Both the position numbers and the translations under genes were made by a program. Below the pieces are notes generated by a model. The model made no database searches. It was not told where the DNA came from and saw only the letters and a program-made list of their open reading frames with translations. Of a DNA stretch of 64,000 nucleotides, positions 35,258 through 46,337 are shown in pieces. How positions within the stretch are numbered: the first letter of the stretch is position 1; every line of letters begins with the position of its first letter. The DNA comes from Oegoconia quadripuncta (Eukaryota > Arthropoda > Insecta > Lepidoptera > Autostichidae), in contig OX438748.1 of assembly GCA_949316235.1 (NCBI GenBank), positions 3,847,001 to 3,911,000 of the forward strand, in the 5' to 3' direction.

Positions 35258-35339
35258 TACGCTTCCACCTTCGACCTCATGTTCACTTAACATCAGGTGT
35301 GATTAAGGTCAAGTATAGACCCGTTGTGCATAAAAAAAA
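35258..35339 (+). mobile_element. SINE-A tail fragment
   Basis: From GTACGCTTCCACCTTCGACC to the A-run. Head and body are absent. Confidence 0.75.
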
Positions 35340-35437
35340 TACTACTAGGTAGTAGACTCCAACTTATTTCCTCAGCTATATCATTACGTAGTTAATGTTA
35401 TCATTCAATCAACATCCTTTCCAGAATCGACCGACGA

Positions 35438-35682
35438 TGACGACCGATTAGTGTAGTGGATAGTGACCCTATCAGCGAAACCAACGGTTGCGGGTTCGAA
35501 TCCCGCGACGAGTAAATGTTTTGTTTTGTGATGAAAAAAAAATTGTGTGATGAATACTAACATTTCCGAGTCTTGGATGTTTATATAAATATTTATGTAT
35601 GTTTATCCGTTATCTAGTATCCATAGCACAAGTTTTGCTTAGTTTGGGACTAGATGATTGGTGTAAGTGTCCGAAATAAAAA
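35438..35682 (+). mobile_element. SINE-B copy
   Basis: Full length, with A-box region, B box (GGTTCGAATCC), body with a small local duplication (TTGTGTGATGA twice at 35523-35553) and 3' end. Confidence 0.85.
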
Positions 35683-36002
35683 AAAAATCTGTTCCACTCA
35701 CAACAAATACGACGTTAAATACAATAAACGATAATGATATTTTTCACTGTTCACATAAAGTTTTTTAAAATAATATATACTTACACACTTCGCTCTCCCA
35801 GTATAAATAAATAATGTTGACTGATTATTCATTCGTCTATTATTCATCATTATTCACTTATCTTCTAAATCAAACGTTGTCATCTATCATTAATGCTGAG
35901 TACATTTGTAATTGGTAGACATATAAGAACTGTACCACAAACCATGTCATATCGAACTATAATATATGTACTACTGTTAATGTAGCTAAAGTAAATAAAT
36001 AA
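35683..36002. other. No gene seen
   Basis: AT-rich unclassified sequence. Confidence 0.4.
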
Positions 36003-36515
36003 AATCGTCGGCGTCGGCCGCCATCTTCAAAAAACGTCTGAGAAAGCACTATTTGACTTTGGCTTTTAACTAAAAGTCCTGGATTGTATGCATTTAGAAA
36101 TAGAAAATTTTTTCGTATGCATAATAATATTATGTAGGTTTATATGACATACTTGTATGTTTAGTGTATGTATATATTATATGTAAGTATATATTTATTT
36201 GTTAAAAAGATACAGGCATTCCTTAATTATTTTATAATTAAAACCTACGTACGTATTTTATTTAATATTAAATAGGTATTTATTTTATTATATTTGAAGT
36301 ATTATTATTATAGTCTTTTGATTTTAACACTTTTTTCTCGGTGCACGTATGTATGTCTATCCTATCGAACCTATTTTCCTACACATTTGTAGGGTCTTGC
36401 TGGAAGAAATCTCTTTTTAGAGATAAGCTAGTGCCTTTTGTACATCCTGTATCTAGTATGTATTTGACTCTTATGTGTACTCGCGTGCAATAAAATTATA
36501 AATAAAATAAAAATA
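36003..36515 (+). mobile_element. LINE 3' tail (candidate)
   Basis: Begins GGCGTCGGCCGCCATCTTC and ends GTGCAATAAAATTATAAAT. The AATCTCTTTTTAGAGATAAG segment resembles the equivalent part of the LINE tail at 27480-27520. No ORF is left. Confidence 0.5.
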
Positions 36516-36931
36516 AACATTAATTATCATTGATGACGCCCACATGAGAAAGAAAAAGTTGGTTTCATCCTTTTTTTCCTGTTTCAGAAACCACATGACA
36601 TGGCTTGAAGTTAGAAGAAACACAAAATAAAGTATCATAACATTGTATGTTGCTTATATCTATTTTCACCAAACTTCCACTTCCTAAGGCCACCAGTCTG
36701 AAAAGTTTCGGCCAACAACATTGCCAAAAGATTAATTACTCGAGCCGAAGCAACGATAATAAATCAAACACTCAGATACATACAATGCAGCAGACAAACT
36801 ATACTCATATCAAAAAGTTACCAAGACTTAACTATAACTACTTGTACTATTATACGTTAACTATAGATAAAACTATTCGAGTTAAAGAAATTACTTGGCA
36901 GTACAGTTCTTTGAGATAGTCTCAATCAGTA
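36516..36931. other. No gene seen
   Basis: A 90-codon plus frame at 36647 has no recognisable domain. Confidence 0.4.
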
Positions 36932-37100
36932 AGAAACCTTCAAGAAACGAGCCTACACCTACCTCAAAGGCCGGCAACGCATCTGTGACCCTTTTGGTGT
37001 TGCAATCACCGCCGCCCATGGACACCCCCATGGGTGGCGGTGATTGCTTTCCATCAGGTGACCCGCATGCTCGTTTGCCGTCCTCTTATATAAAAAAAGT
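36932..37100 (+). mobile_element. Family-F copy with internal palindrome
   Basis: Matches 13170-13335 and 14581-14750, except that the single GGTGTCCATGGGCGGCGG segment is replaced by a 46-bp palindrome at 37002-37047. Confidence 0.8.
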
Positions 37101-37424
37101 AAGAGAAAAATGAGCTCTTAAATGTTGCATTGTGTTCTGTGTAATTTAATTTAAATAAAATTAACCGGGGACTATTAAAACTTATCAACCTGTAATAAAA
37201 AAAAACTTATTTTTGACTGTTGATTACAAGTCTTCGTCTGCGATACCTTTACACAGGACTTCCCAAACTAGTGAGGCGCGCCTCCCTAGGGGGGCATCGA
37301 TAGATGGCAAGGGGGCGGAGTGCGTTTACATTTTTAAAGGAAAATCAATTTAACTCATAAATTTCACGTTATAAGTAACATTCATTGATTCGGTTGGTTT
37401 AAATGTTTAATAATGCATATTATA
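37101..37424. other. Unclassified; GC-rich scrap at 37260-37325
   Basis: The patch around CCTCCCTAGGGGGGCATCG may be part of an unknown DNA element. Nothing else is seen. Confidence 0.35.
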
Positions 37425-38219
37425 TTGGGTCTTTACCTATGAAATTGGAGTTTTTTTTCTTCGTTAATCATATGTACCAATTCCTGCGATTTCCAAAGCT
37501 ATATCCAAATTTGTTTTTTATTTGGAAAATGGAATATTATTTCAAGGTTTCACATGAAATATTTTTAAATTCTGGGCTAAATCACATAATAAAAAAATTT
37601 TAACAGAGCTCTTTTCATGTGCTAATCATTTCCTAGATTCGCTGAAACTTTTATTAAGTGGTTACTTTTAAAAATTAACGCTGCCTATACTTAACTTAAT
37701 GTTTTTTTTTTTTTTTTTTTTTGGTCTGTTTTATTTTAATGGAGGGTTTTTTCTTAATAGGAAATGTCACCCTCATTGTACTGTCACTCATAAAACATCT
37801 AATTTAATTGATTTGATCGCCGTTTAACCGCTATTTGCACCATCTTGTATAGCACCCTAGCTGCCCCTGACGTCGGCGCAGACAGAACACTATTACATAA
37901 CCCTACCTCTCCACTATAATTTATTAAGAGCATGAATTGGTATCGTTCAGCCTCATTCCGGACACACTCCATCATAACGTGATATACATCCTCGATGACT
38001 TCGCACTCACTACAGTTGGGTGACAAAACCTTCCTCATTAAAAATGCAAAACTATTTAATGGAATGTGTCCAGTAACTTAATGTTATCCGATAATACACA
38101 CAAACTTCAGCTAAATTTGGATTTGCCGTTCCCAAAAAAAATCAAAAATGTTTGTATGGAGAAAACAGTCTTAATGAAATTCTTCATACAAAACGCCAAT
38201 TTCATAGGTAAGGACCTAA
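37425..38219. mobile_element. MITE-2, copy 2, with TA target duplication
   Basis: Ends TTGGGTCTTTACCTATGAAA and complement of TTAGGTCCTTACCTATGAAA, flanked by TA (37423-37424, 38220-38221). Without the nested LINE (37704-38073) it is about 413 bp and aligns along its length with copy 1 at 4464-4927 in reverse. Confidence 0.85.
37704..38073 (-). pseudogene. LINE-Z C-terminal fragment nested in MITE-2
   Basis: 5'-truncated LINE with a T-run (poly(A) tail) at the left, flanked by TAACTTAATGTT on both sides (37692-37703, 38074-38085), a 12-bp target duplication. It encodes GHIPLNSFAFLMRK, then a SPNCSECEVIEDVYHVMMEC cysteine cluster, and ends at 37799. Homologous to 18965-19405. Confidence 0.85.
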
Positions 38220-38221
38220 TA

Positions 38222-38587
38222 TTAAACTAATGTGCGTTCGTTTGCATAAAAATATTATTGATAATTCGGTGTAGCTCGATTCACATAATAGAAATCACAC
38301 AACAGAAAGCAGTTTTTTTCATATCATTTTCTTAGCATTCGACTTTTTTTTTAATATTTTCTCTTTATTTCATACTTTTTAGTTCGCACGCGGCAAAAAT
38401 GGCATCTGAAGGCAGCCACATTGATTTTTCTGAAATATTCCATAGCACTTCCGTAACTAAGACGAATGAATTGATAGGTATGTACCTCATTATTTAAAGT
38501 CTTTCAAGACGCCAAATATCAACAATCATACAACACCAGACTAGTGCCCACTTCAAAATGTTTTCAGACATATTCACCGACTGCCCG
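38222..38587. other. No gene seen
   Basis: Unclassified AT-rich sequence. Confidence 0.4.
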
Positions 38588-38756
38588 CCAGCCCCCCTAG
38601 CAAGTGAAAAACGTGTCTATAAAGACGAACGCTAAAACTTTTACTCTCACTAGTGATTGCCTGTCATCCTGTCCACGATTTATAAACGGCCAATCAACTG
38701 CAATAAAAGGCGTGAATAACGTTTATCCTTATAGAAACGATTGCCTAGGGGGGCTG
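38588..38756. mobile_element. Short TIR element (candidate MITE)
   Basis: CCAGCCCCCCTAG at the left and CTAGGGGGGCTGG at the right, with weaker complementarity continuing inward. 169 bp, no coding capacity. Confidence 0.55.
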
Positions 38757-39195
38757 GTGTTTCACATATATACATACACCCTAAAAACGTTACTCCACTA
38801 CCAGAGGGCGAAAAAGAAAAAATATCCACACAAAACTTACCTACCTAAATGCAAACAGCTCTAAAATTCTACCTTTTTTCTTGCTTTCATTTCATCCAAC
38901 AGTGCGTCTTGCTCGCTCGAACACATTTTCTACACAACAAAAGATATTTCGGTTCACAATGGAATAAAATATGTGCATTTCAGGAGTGATTCATCGGAAT
39001 CACTTTGTTGGAGATGGACGAAAGGTTAAGGATACTTCACATTTGTATTTTAAAGATAAATTACACCAGATTTGTATATAAAAGTTAGGAATAAAACCAT
39101 ACTTAACCAGTCAATACTCCTTTAAATAAGTAGGTATAACTTTATTATCGTGAAGTGTGTATTTGTGATCTAACCATGATGTAAAATATATTTTT
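38757..39195. other. No gene seen
   Basis: Unclassified sequence. Confidence 0.4.
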
Positions 39196-39397
39196 AACTA
39201 GCTTTCCGCCTGCGACTTTGTCCGCGTGGCAGAATTCATTAAAATCGGTACAGCAATAAAAGCGTATTATTAATCCAGGTCCTAATCTGTCCACCAACCA
39301 AATCTCGTCCAAATCCGGCCAGATGTTTAGGCGTGAAGAGGAAACAAGCATACATACATACATTCACACACACAACCCTTCGCATTTATAATATTAC
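39196..39397 (+). mobile_element. Family-E copy
   Basis: From ACTAGCTTTCCGCCTGCGAC to CGCATTTATAATATTA, immediately followed by the start of another copy. Confidence 0.75.
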
Positions 39398-39569
39398 TAG
39401 CTTTCCGCCCGCGGCTTTGCCTGCGTGGAATAACTTTATCGCGGAATTTTGCTTATCCCGCGGGAACTACTCATTTATCGGGATAAAAATATTCTATGTC
39501 TTAATCTAGGGTATATTCTCCTTCGTCATTTTCCTGCCTTTATCCCATTCTAGGTGGGGTTGGCACAAC

Positions 39570-39995
39570 AAAAATAAAATTGAAATTCCACAATTTAGAC
39601 TTAGCAAGGTTAGCACATCCTTTGTGGGACACAGCAAATGCTTTTTCAATAAAATACCAGAACAGAGCAGAAACTTAAACGCCACATTAAAGAAACTCTG
39701 TGTAAGAAGGGTTTTTATAGGATAGATGATTATTTAGGCGATAAGGAGGTCTGGTGTTAGCTGGTCGTTATGTTAATTGCTTTTGTTTTGTAATATGTAA
39801 TATAAAATGTAATATTATTGTAAAGATGGAAACCAATTGAAAAGATGTGTTGTTGCGGAGTTTCTTGGCGCTTCTTCTCCCTAACCATAACACCTTGTGA
39901 AGCTATGTAGTTTAAAAAAAAATAAAATGTTGACTTTCAATAAGTAATATTTTTGTATCCTACATTGAATAAAATATTTTTGATTTTGATTTGAT
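39570..39995 (+). pseudogene. LINE-G tail
   Basis: Plus-strand match to the last ORF2 residues and 3' untranslated tail of LINE-G. It reads from about AATTGAAATTCCACAATTTA, through GGAAACCAATTGAAAAGATG, to a TTTTGATTTTGATTTGATTT tail. The minus copy at 42638-43929 shares the same end. Confidence 0.8.
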
Positions 39996-40045
39996 TTTGA
40001 TCATGTCATCCTCTTCCACTCTCCTCTATATTCTACTACTATATA

Positions 40046-41102
40046 CAGGGCGTCCCAAAGTTATGGGACATGAAGGGGAAGTACCTTAAATATTGTAGAT
40101 AGTGAATTTTGCTCAAAGAAGACTTTATGTTATTTTTAAAAGTTAGTAATTCTGCATTCATAGATTTTCTAAAAATTACTTGCTTCGGCTGGGAATCGAA
40201 CCGACTTAAATGTGAAAAAAAAAACACCCTACTTTTATGATGCCAATCGAAAGAATAGCTAAAAAATAATAACTCTGCCTAAGTAACATAGTATTTTAAA
40301 AGAAAGGAACAACGTAAAATGATTGAGTCAAATTTCAAGAAAGTTATTTATTGCCGACCCCTACAAATTTTAAGGGATAAGATAATAAACCATTCCGCGG
40401 CGGAGCAAGAAAACTTAATTTTCCAACAAGATGGAGCTCCGGCTCATAATAGTCGGAGAGCAGCAGATTTTCTAAATGAATGTTTTCCTACATGGATTGG
40501 TACAAATGGACCGATTAGATGGCCGGCCAGATCCCCGGACCTCACACCATTAGATTTCTTCTTTTGGGGATACGTGAAAGATATGCTATACAAAAAGCGA
40601 TACGAGAACGTAGGCGAGTTGCAAACAGAATTGTGCCATATCACATCGAGTGTTCACCATAAAATGATTAGAAAATCAACAGGCAGCGGGCTCATTAAAA
40701 GATTGGCGATTTGCGTAAGACAAGAAGGATCACATTTTGAGCATTTAATTAATTAATTTACAAAAAAATACCTACTTAATTGACTACGGCAGTTTCATGT
40801 ATGTTTTTTATTTGATTAAAATGATTAATTTCACGTTGTTCCTTTCTTTTAAAATACTATGTTACTTAGGCAGAGTTATTATTTTTTAGCTATTCTTTCG
40901 ATTGGCATCATAAAAGTAGGGTGTTTTTTTTTTCACATTTGAGTCGGTTCGATTCCCAGCCGAAGCAAATAATTTTTAGAAAATCTATGAATGCAGAATT
41001 ACTAACTTTTAAAAATAACATAAAGTCTTCTTTGAGCAAAATTCACTATCTACGATATTTAAGGTACTTCCCCTTCATGTCCCATAACTTTGGGACGCCC
41101 TG
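40046..41102 (+). mobile_element. Mariner-like element with 275-bp TIRs
   Basis: The TIRs 40046-40320 and 40828-41102 are equal in length and differ at about four positions. They begin CAGGGCGTCCCAAAG. TA flanks both ends (40044-40045, 41103-41104). The interior carries only the 3' part of a transposase gene, so this is an internally deleted, non-autonomous derivative. Confidence 0.9.
40319..40756 (+). pseudogene. Tc1/mariner-type transposase, C-terminal part
   Basis: 145 codons starting at the inner edge of the left TIR. It contains LIFQQDGAPAHNSRRAADFL with the second catalytic aspartate, and WPARSPDLTPLDFFFWGY with the third acidic residue. It ends in the RQEGSHFEHLIN-type C-terminus seen in this superfamily. 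There are 40 residues between the two aspartates, more than the 34 of classical mariner and close to the DD41D-type spacing. The N-terminal helix-turn-helix and the first aspartate are missing, so the protein cannot be active alone. The frame is otherwise open, suggesting that the deletion is not ancient. Confidence 0.85.
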
Positions 41103-41225
41103 TATATTCTACTACTGTATATTCTACTTATATACCAAATTTCATACAAATTCGTTTAGCCGTTTCGCCGTGATTAAGCAACAAAGAAACATATAATTTT
41201 CGCATTTTTAATATTAGGTAGATTA

Positions 41226-42289
41226 GTTGGAAGTTGGATATTGTTGGATTACTTGAGATAAGCTCGAGATTAACTTCTTTACTCTTAAAAATAAATTTAT
41301 AATACTCCATGTTTATCACATATTATTCTATTCTAACCGAGTTTGCAAATTTCTTTTCCGTGCTATTAACCGCAGAGGAGATTCTTCTTGGGGAAACAAC
41401 CTGGCTGCAGCATCAGGTCATCATGAAAATCATGTGTAACAATCAAAACTAACCATGAATGCAAAATTTAGTATCCATGCTATTAACCGTTAAGGAGTTC
41501 CCCTCGTAAGCAGACGATCGATCCTACCGATCAGAACACAATCAACAGAAAATAAATCCTAAATTTCAGGTCCTAATAGAAAATAATTCTAATTTTACTT
41601 GTAAATTTTGATAAAGACGTCTTACATACGAACATTCAATAAAAGCAGGTGAAAATATAACAAAAATGTAACGAAAATGTAATGTGAGGACGTAGATATA
41701 TATATAATAGCACAAGAAATATAAATTATTAATTAATTTTCTCTTTACCAGGAGGAGTCCTCACGTAAAATGAAGCTTTCCCAAACCCACCCGAGGCTTC
41801 TCATAATACCGGATTTGAACACAAGTATACCACACATCACTCCCTAAACCCGCAACGAGGAAACATACGTTACAATCTCAACATAAAGCAATATGAAGCT
41901 TGTTTTGATTTGATTTGAAAAAAACTGTTTATTTTTTCAGCTACGCACAGGATAATCGATTTTTATTTCGTTTGCGTCCTCTTTAAACAATTCTTGACTT
42001 TGTACCGTAGAGATAAAGATCGTTTTGCGATAGCGTTAGAGTTTAATATTCCTGAATACGTAATTTGAAGAAGGCTTTGTATGATGGAGCATATTCAAGC
42101 GCTTTGCTAACATCAAAACATGTTTATAATATAAACGACGTCTCAACAGACATACAAGCGACATAAATACAATACTATATGATGGAAGATACAGGTATTT
42201 AATATATTAAGTCGAAAGGAATTCGGGAAACTGCATAACGTTCCCTCGTCAAAAATGCCTCAGAGAGATAGAAATGAAACGTGGTTTCT
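41226..42289. other. No gene seen
   Basis: About 1 kb of AT-rich DNA with no recognisable domain, repeat edge or RNA gene. Confidence 0.4.
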
Positions 42290-42555
42290 CACTGTGGACA
42301 TCATAAGAAAGCTCAAGGTCACAGTCATGATCGGCGTTTCAGATGAAGAATGAAAGTCACCGACAGCCCAGCGGATTAGTTGAAGTGGCAGTGGGCAGGG
42401 CACATAGCTCGAAGAATTGATGGCCGGTAGAATGAAGCCCATGCACCAGCAAGTGTCCGTCCACCCACAAGGCCGCTTTCAATAGGCTGCTCTAGAAATC
42501 TATGGGGCCTATGTTTAGCAGTGGACATCTTGTGGCTGATATGATGATGATGAAG
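42290..42555 (+). pseudogene. LINE ORF2 C-terminal remnant
   Basis: One frame contains LKWQWAGHIARRIDGR, a hallmark of the post-RT region of a LINE ORF2 (RTE/R1-like, from memory). It then degenerates through RPPTRPL and ends at a GCTGATATGATGATGATGAA tail. A related reverse copy lies at 53230-53405. Confidence 0.7.
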
Positions 42556-42637
42556 TAGAAATAATCAACAGTGGATCATAAAATGATAATTATAAACATT
42601 TCCAATATTCTCGCCAAAAAAATTGTTGGATAAGTCA

Positions 42638-43929
42638 ATTATTCAATTTTATTCAATGTAGGATACAAAAATATCACTTATTGAAAGTCAACATGTTATT
42701 TTTTTAAACTACATCGCTTCACAAGGTGCTATGGTTAGGGAGAAGAAGCGACAAGAAACTCCTTAACAGCACATCTTTTAAATTGGTTTCCGTCTCTACA
42801 ATAATATTACATATTACAAAACAATAGCAATTAACATAAGCATAGTCAACGACCAGCTAACACCAGACCTCCTTATCGCCTAAATAATCATCTATCCTCT
42901 AATAACCATTTTTACACAGGGTTTCTTTAATGTGACGTTTAAATTTCTGCTCTGTTAAACACAATACATGTTCTGTTGTTTTATTGTGTCCCACAAAAGA
43001 TGTGCTAAACCTGCTAAATCTAAATTGTGGAATTTAAATTTAATTTTTGTTTCTAGTATTCAAATTATGATTATCAGAATGTTTACGAAATAGGCATATA
43101 TTTTTGCGTACACACATTATACTGTCATATATATATATTGGGATTCAACAGTTGAAATACTTATTTCTTTAAACAGATCTCTCAGAGAGTCACGGCAGCG
43201 TAAATTATATATTGCTCTGATTGCTCTTTTTTGTAGAATAAATATTGTTTGAATATCTGCGGCCCTACCCTACAGTAGTATACCATAAGACATAATGCTG
43301 TGAAAGTAGCTGAAATTAACGAGCCCCGCTGTTTTAATGTCCGTAAGTTGTCTAATCTTACGAACAGCATAAGCAACTGAACTGAGCCTGCTCGCAAGTG
43401 TCTAATTGTGCGACCCACGGTGGTGGAGTCCAAAGTGATGCCAAGGAAGGAAAACAGTGTTCTCAACAAAGTCCAATGGTTCTCTATTTAACTTTAGGTT
43501 GTTTTCCCCCTGCCTTTCATTAGGTAAAGAAACCTTAATATATTTGGTTTTCTTGGCATTGACTAAATTATTCACAGTAAACCAGTTTGAAACCTGTGAA
43601 AGAGTATCGTTTACATCGTCAATATCATTCGACCCTCTGTTTATTAACCATTAAACAACACAATATCAACCAGATTCCGCACTTTATATTATTTATAAGG
43701 CAATTAATATAAACTAAAAACATAAATGGACCCAGAATTGATCCTTGAGGCACTCCCATTTTCACAAAAGTTCCTGAAGATTTTTCCAGATTTACTTGAA
43801 CTTCTTGAACTCTATTTTCTAAATAAGAAGTTAATAAGTCTAGGGCTTTGTAGTGTACTCCATAATGTTCTAATTTAAGTAAAAGCATTTTGTGATCCAC
43901 ACAATCGAATGCTTTTGAAAGATCTCTGC
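42638..43929 (-). pseudogene. LINE-G reverse transcriptase fragment and tail
   Basis: 5'-truncated non-LTR retrotransposon. The RT palm begins DLSKAFDCVDHKMLLLKLEH and contains GVPQGSILGPFMFLVYIN. A frameshifted stretch follows, where the FADD-type box would be, then FLGITLDSTTVG and a thumb region at 43182-43469 with further frameshifts. The 3' tail ends near 42638. The copy begins at a hairpin (43889-43965). The catalytic box cannot be read cleanly, so it is dead. Jockey-type affinity is from memory. Confidence 0.85.
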
Positions 43930-43965
43930 GATCTTTCAAAAGCATTCGATTGTGTGGATCACAAA
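43889..43965. repeat. Hairpin at LINE-G 5' truncation, 36-bp arms
   Basis: Arms 43889-43924 and 43930-43965 are perfect reverse complements with a 5-nt loop (TCTGC). The left arm is LINE coding sequence; the right arm is an inverted copy joined to unrelated DNA. Confidence 0.9.
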
Positions 43966-44010
43966 ACCTACACCAGGGTAGTCAGGCGTTGATTAATAGA
44001 TTAACGTATA

Positions 44011-44399
44011 CAGGGTGAAATTAAATTTGTATAATTCCTGTTTGCTAGTGATTCCACTCCTGTATACGAAAAACTTTCCACTAAGAACCATAGCCGAATT
44101 AGATAAAAAAAAATTTGAATTAGGTATCCATACAAAGTAAACCTTTAGTATGAAATTCCAACAATTTTCGGCTGAATTCGACTATGGTTCCTAGTGGAAA
44201 ATTATTCGTAATTAGGAGTGGAGTCATCAGCCGAAATTATTGGATTTCCATGTTAAAGGTGGTTTCAGAAGTGTTTACATTGTATGGATAATCGAAAATT
44301 TTTTGTTCGAATTCAACTATGACTCCTTGGAGAAAGTTGTTCGTAATCAAGTGTGGAGTCACCAGTTCGTGAGAATTACACGAATTAAAATTCACCCTG
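44011..44399. mobile_element. MITE-4, TA-flanked, long TIRs
   Basis: 389 bp. The ends begin CAGGGTGAA on both strands, and imperfect arms extend about 90 bp. TA flanks both sides (44009-44010, 44400-44401). The CAGGG start resembles the mariner-like element at 40046, so cross-mobilisation by a related transposase is possible but unproven. Confidence 0.8.
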
Positions 44400-44447
44400 T
44401 ATGCCTATAGGTATATAGGTATCCTATTAATTCACGTAACTTAATAC

Positions 44448-44712
44448 AACTTAGCGTCGATAGCTCAGCGGTTAAAATTCCCAGGCAGGTCATGTACCAA
44501 TGAGTTTTTAATTTTAATTTATTTACGTATGTGCATTTATCCGACTACTCTTAAACGGTGAAGGAAAACATCGTGAGGAAACCTGCATGCCTGAGAAATA
44601 ATAATTCAAAGGCATGTGAAATCTCCAACCCGCATTGGGCCAGCGTGGTGAACTATATGAGGGAAGGCCTATATCCATGCAGTGTGATATTTACGGGCTG
44701 GTGATGTATACA
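44448..44712 (+). mobile_element. SINE-D copy with damaged head
   Basis: A box region TAGCTCAGCGGTTAAAA is present, but the bases up to and including the B box are deleted (it jumps to TTCCCAGGCAGG). The body runs to GATATTTACGGGCTGGTGAT. Confidence 0.8.
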
Positions 44713-45158
44713 GCAAGACGACGCGTACCATTTATAATAAAAAAATTCAAGCACCACGCTTTCACCTTCGGCCTCTTCCAGATCAGGGTCTCTGTGCAAT
44801 TCGGCCATTTTCCAGCCACACAAAACAAACCACTTATGGAACAAAGTTCTACCGACTTTTACAACTTCAAACCCGGTAGCACAGGTACTCGTGGAAATAG
44901 GGTCGTTTATTACCGAGCTTCATTAGGGATCATATAAAATTAGCACCATGAAACTCTGAACTACCGCTGTAAAACAGATACCGCCCGTGATGTAGGTAAC
45001 CGCCTCGATGTAGGTACGTGATGCTAGAAGTCGCAAATTGGAATTCAGCTATTTCGGTAATATTATATAACGTTAATTTTTAGAGTTTAACATTAATAGC
45101 GATAACTGTATGTCATGACGATTTCAAATGTTATTCTTATAACTTACGAAATAATTTT
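44713..45158. other. No gene seen
   Basis: A 100-codon plus frame beginning inside SINE-D (44635) has no recognisable domain. Confidence 0.4.
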
Positions 45159-45504
45159 AACCGCCTCCGTGGCTCAATGTAAACAACATTAGGTTTACGA
45201 TTCGGAGGTCGCGGGTTCGATCCCCAGCGGGGTACATGTTTAAGTACTCGGTTTGGTTGGTGGTAGGACATTTTAAAATGTCCGCCTGGCTAGCTACCAC
45301 CATCTTATCTAAATCTGCCGCCAAGCAGCAATGTTAATAGCATTGTTGTGTTCCCGTTGTCAGAGATAAGATAGCCAGTCCCTCAAATGTGTTGGGGTTT
45401 CCGGGTCAGTATACGCTTCCACCTTCTACCTCATCTTCACTCAACATCAGGTGTGATTGAGGTCAAGTGCGAACCCGTCGTGCATAAAAAAATTAAAAAA
45501 AAAA
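45159..45504 (+). mobile_element. SINE-A, full length
   Basis: Head with CCGTGGCTCAATG and GGTTCGATCCC, complete body and A-rich tail. Confidence 0.9.
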
Positions 45505-45714
45505 TGATTTGATTTGATTAAAAAATGGTGGTAAATAGTGGCAAATAGTGCCCAAAGGAAAAAATTGTTCACAGTTTATTGGTTATTAAATATTTTAAAT
45601 GAGCATTCTGGTGTCACGTGTTGCAGAAATCGTCATTTAATTTTCTCATGCGCAGAAACTGATTTACCTATGTTTATAATTTGTATCCCAAAAAACTGTA
45701 CTTACTAGAGTACA

Positions 45715-46085
45715 TAACGTCACGACCTTTATCCCAAATGGGGTGGTCAGAGATATCCTAAAGATTTGTGTTTGGGTGTTTCAAACATTATAGAGTTCAA
45801 TAATTGAAACAACATCCACGGTTCACCTTACAAAATATATTGAAATGCACACGTGACAGGGGGTGAACCCATTGCCGTTAAACCGTGCAAATCTATGAAT
45901 GTTTTTTAGGCGAACGCCCTTAGTCGCCTTTTACGACACCCACGGGAAGAGACGGATTCGTTCTATTCTTTTACGACACCCACGGGAAGAGACGGATTCG
46001 TTCTATTCTTTTACGACACCCACGGGAAGAGACGGATTCGTTCTATTCTTTTACGGCCCGAAACCACATAGCGCTGCCACCGAAA
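45715..46085 (+). mobile_element. Repeat-H copy with 3 x 40-bp tandem array
   Basis: Plus-strand repeat H (GTCACGACCTTTATCCCAAA to GCCCGAAACCACATAGCGCT). Within it, a 40-bp unit starting TTTACGACACCCACGGG occurs three times exactly (about 45930-46049), whereas the other copies have it once. Confidence 0.75.
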
Positions 46086-46337
46086 TATATAAATCCTTTA
46101 AATAGTACTTCAGAAACAACGAAGTTATTTAAAATGTCGTGTAAAGGAGCAACGCTATTTCTTAATTGGTTATTGACTCCTGCTGATAGGCCGGTAGGAG
46201 TTTTTCAGCTCTAAAGAGCAAGAGAGCTCTCTGCCCAATAAGGACTAATAATAAAATGGAGGTGTATTTAGTCATGACATCCTGTAAGCGGTAGGTAGGT
46301 ATAGTAACCAAATTTAATATAACAAAATTACAAATGA
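46086..46337. other. No feature
   Basis: Unclassified spacer with an AGAGCAAGAGAGCTCTCT patch. Confidence 0.35.

Larger units (their letters stand above)
39398..41225 (+). mobile_element. Family-E copy split by nested elements
   Basis: The 5' part (39398-39530) stops at CTAGGGTATATTCT and the 3' part resumes at about 41107 (TATATTCTACTTATATACCA) and ends near 41225. Between them are a LINE-G tail (about 39570-39995) and a mariner-like element (40046-41102). Confidence 0.7.
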
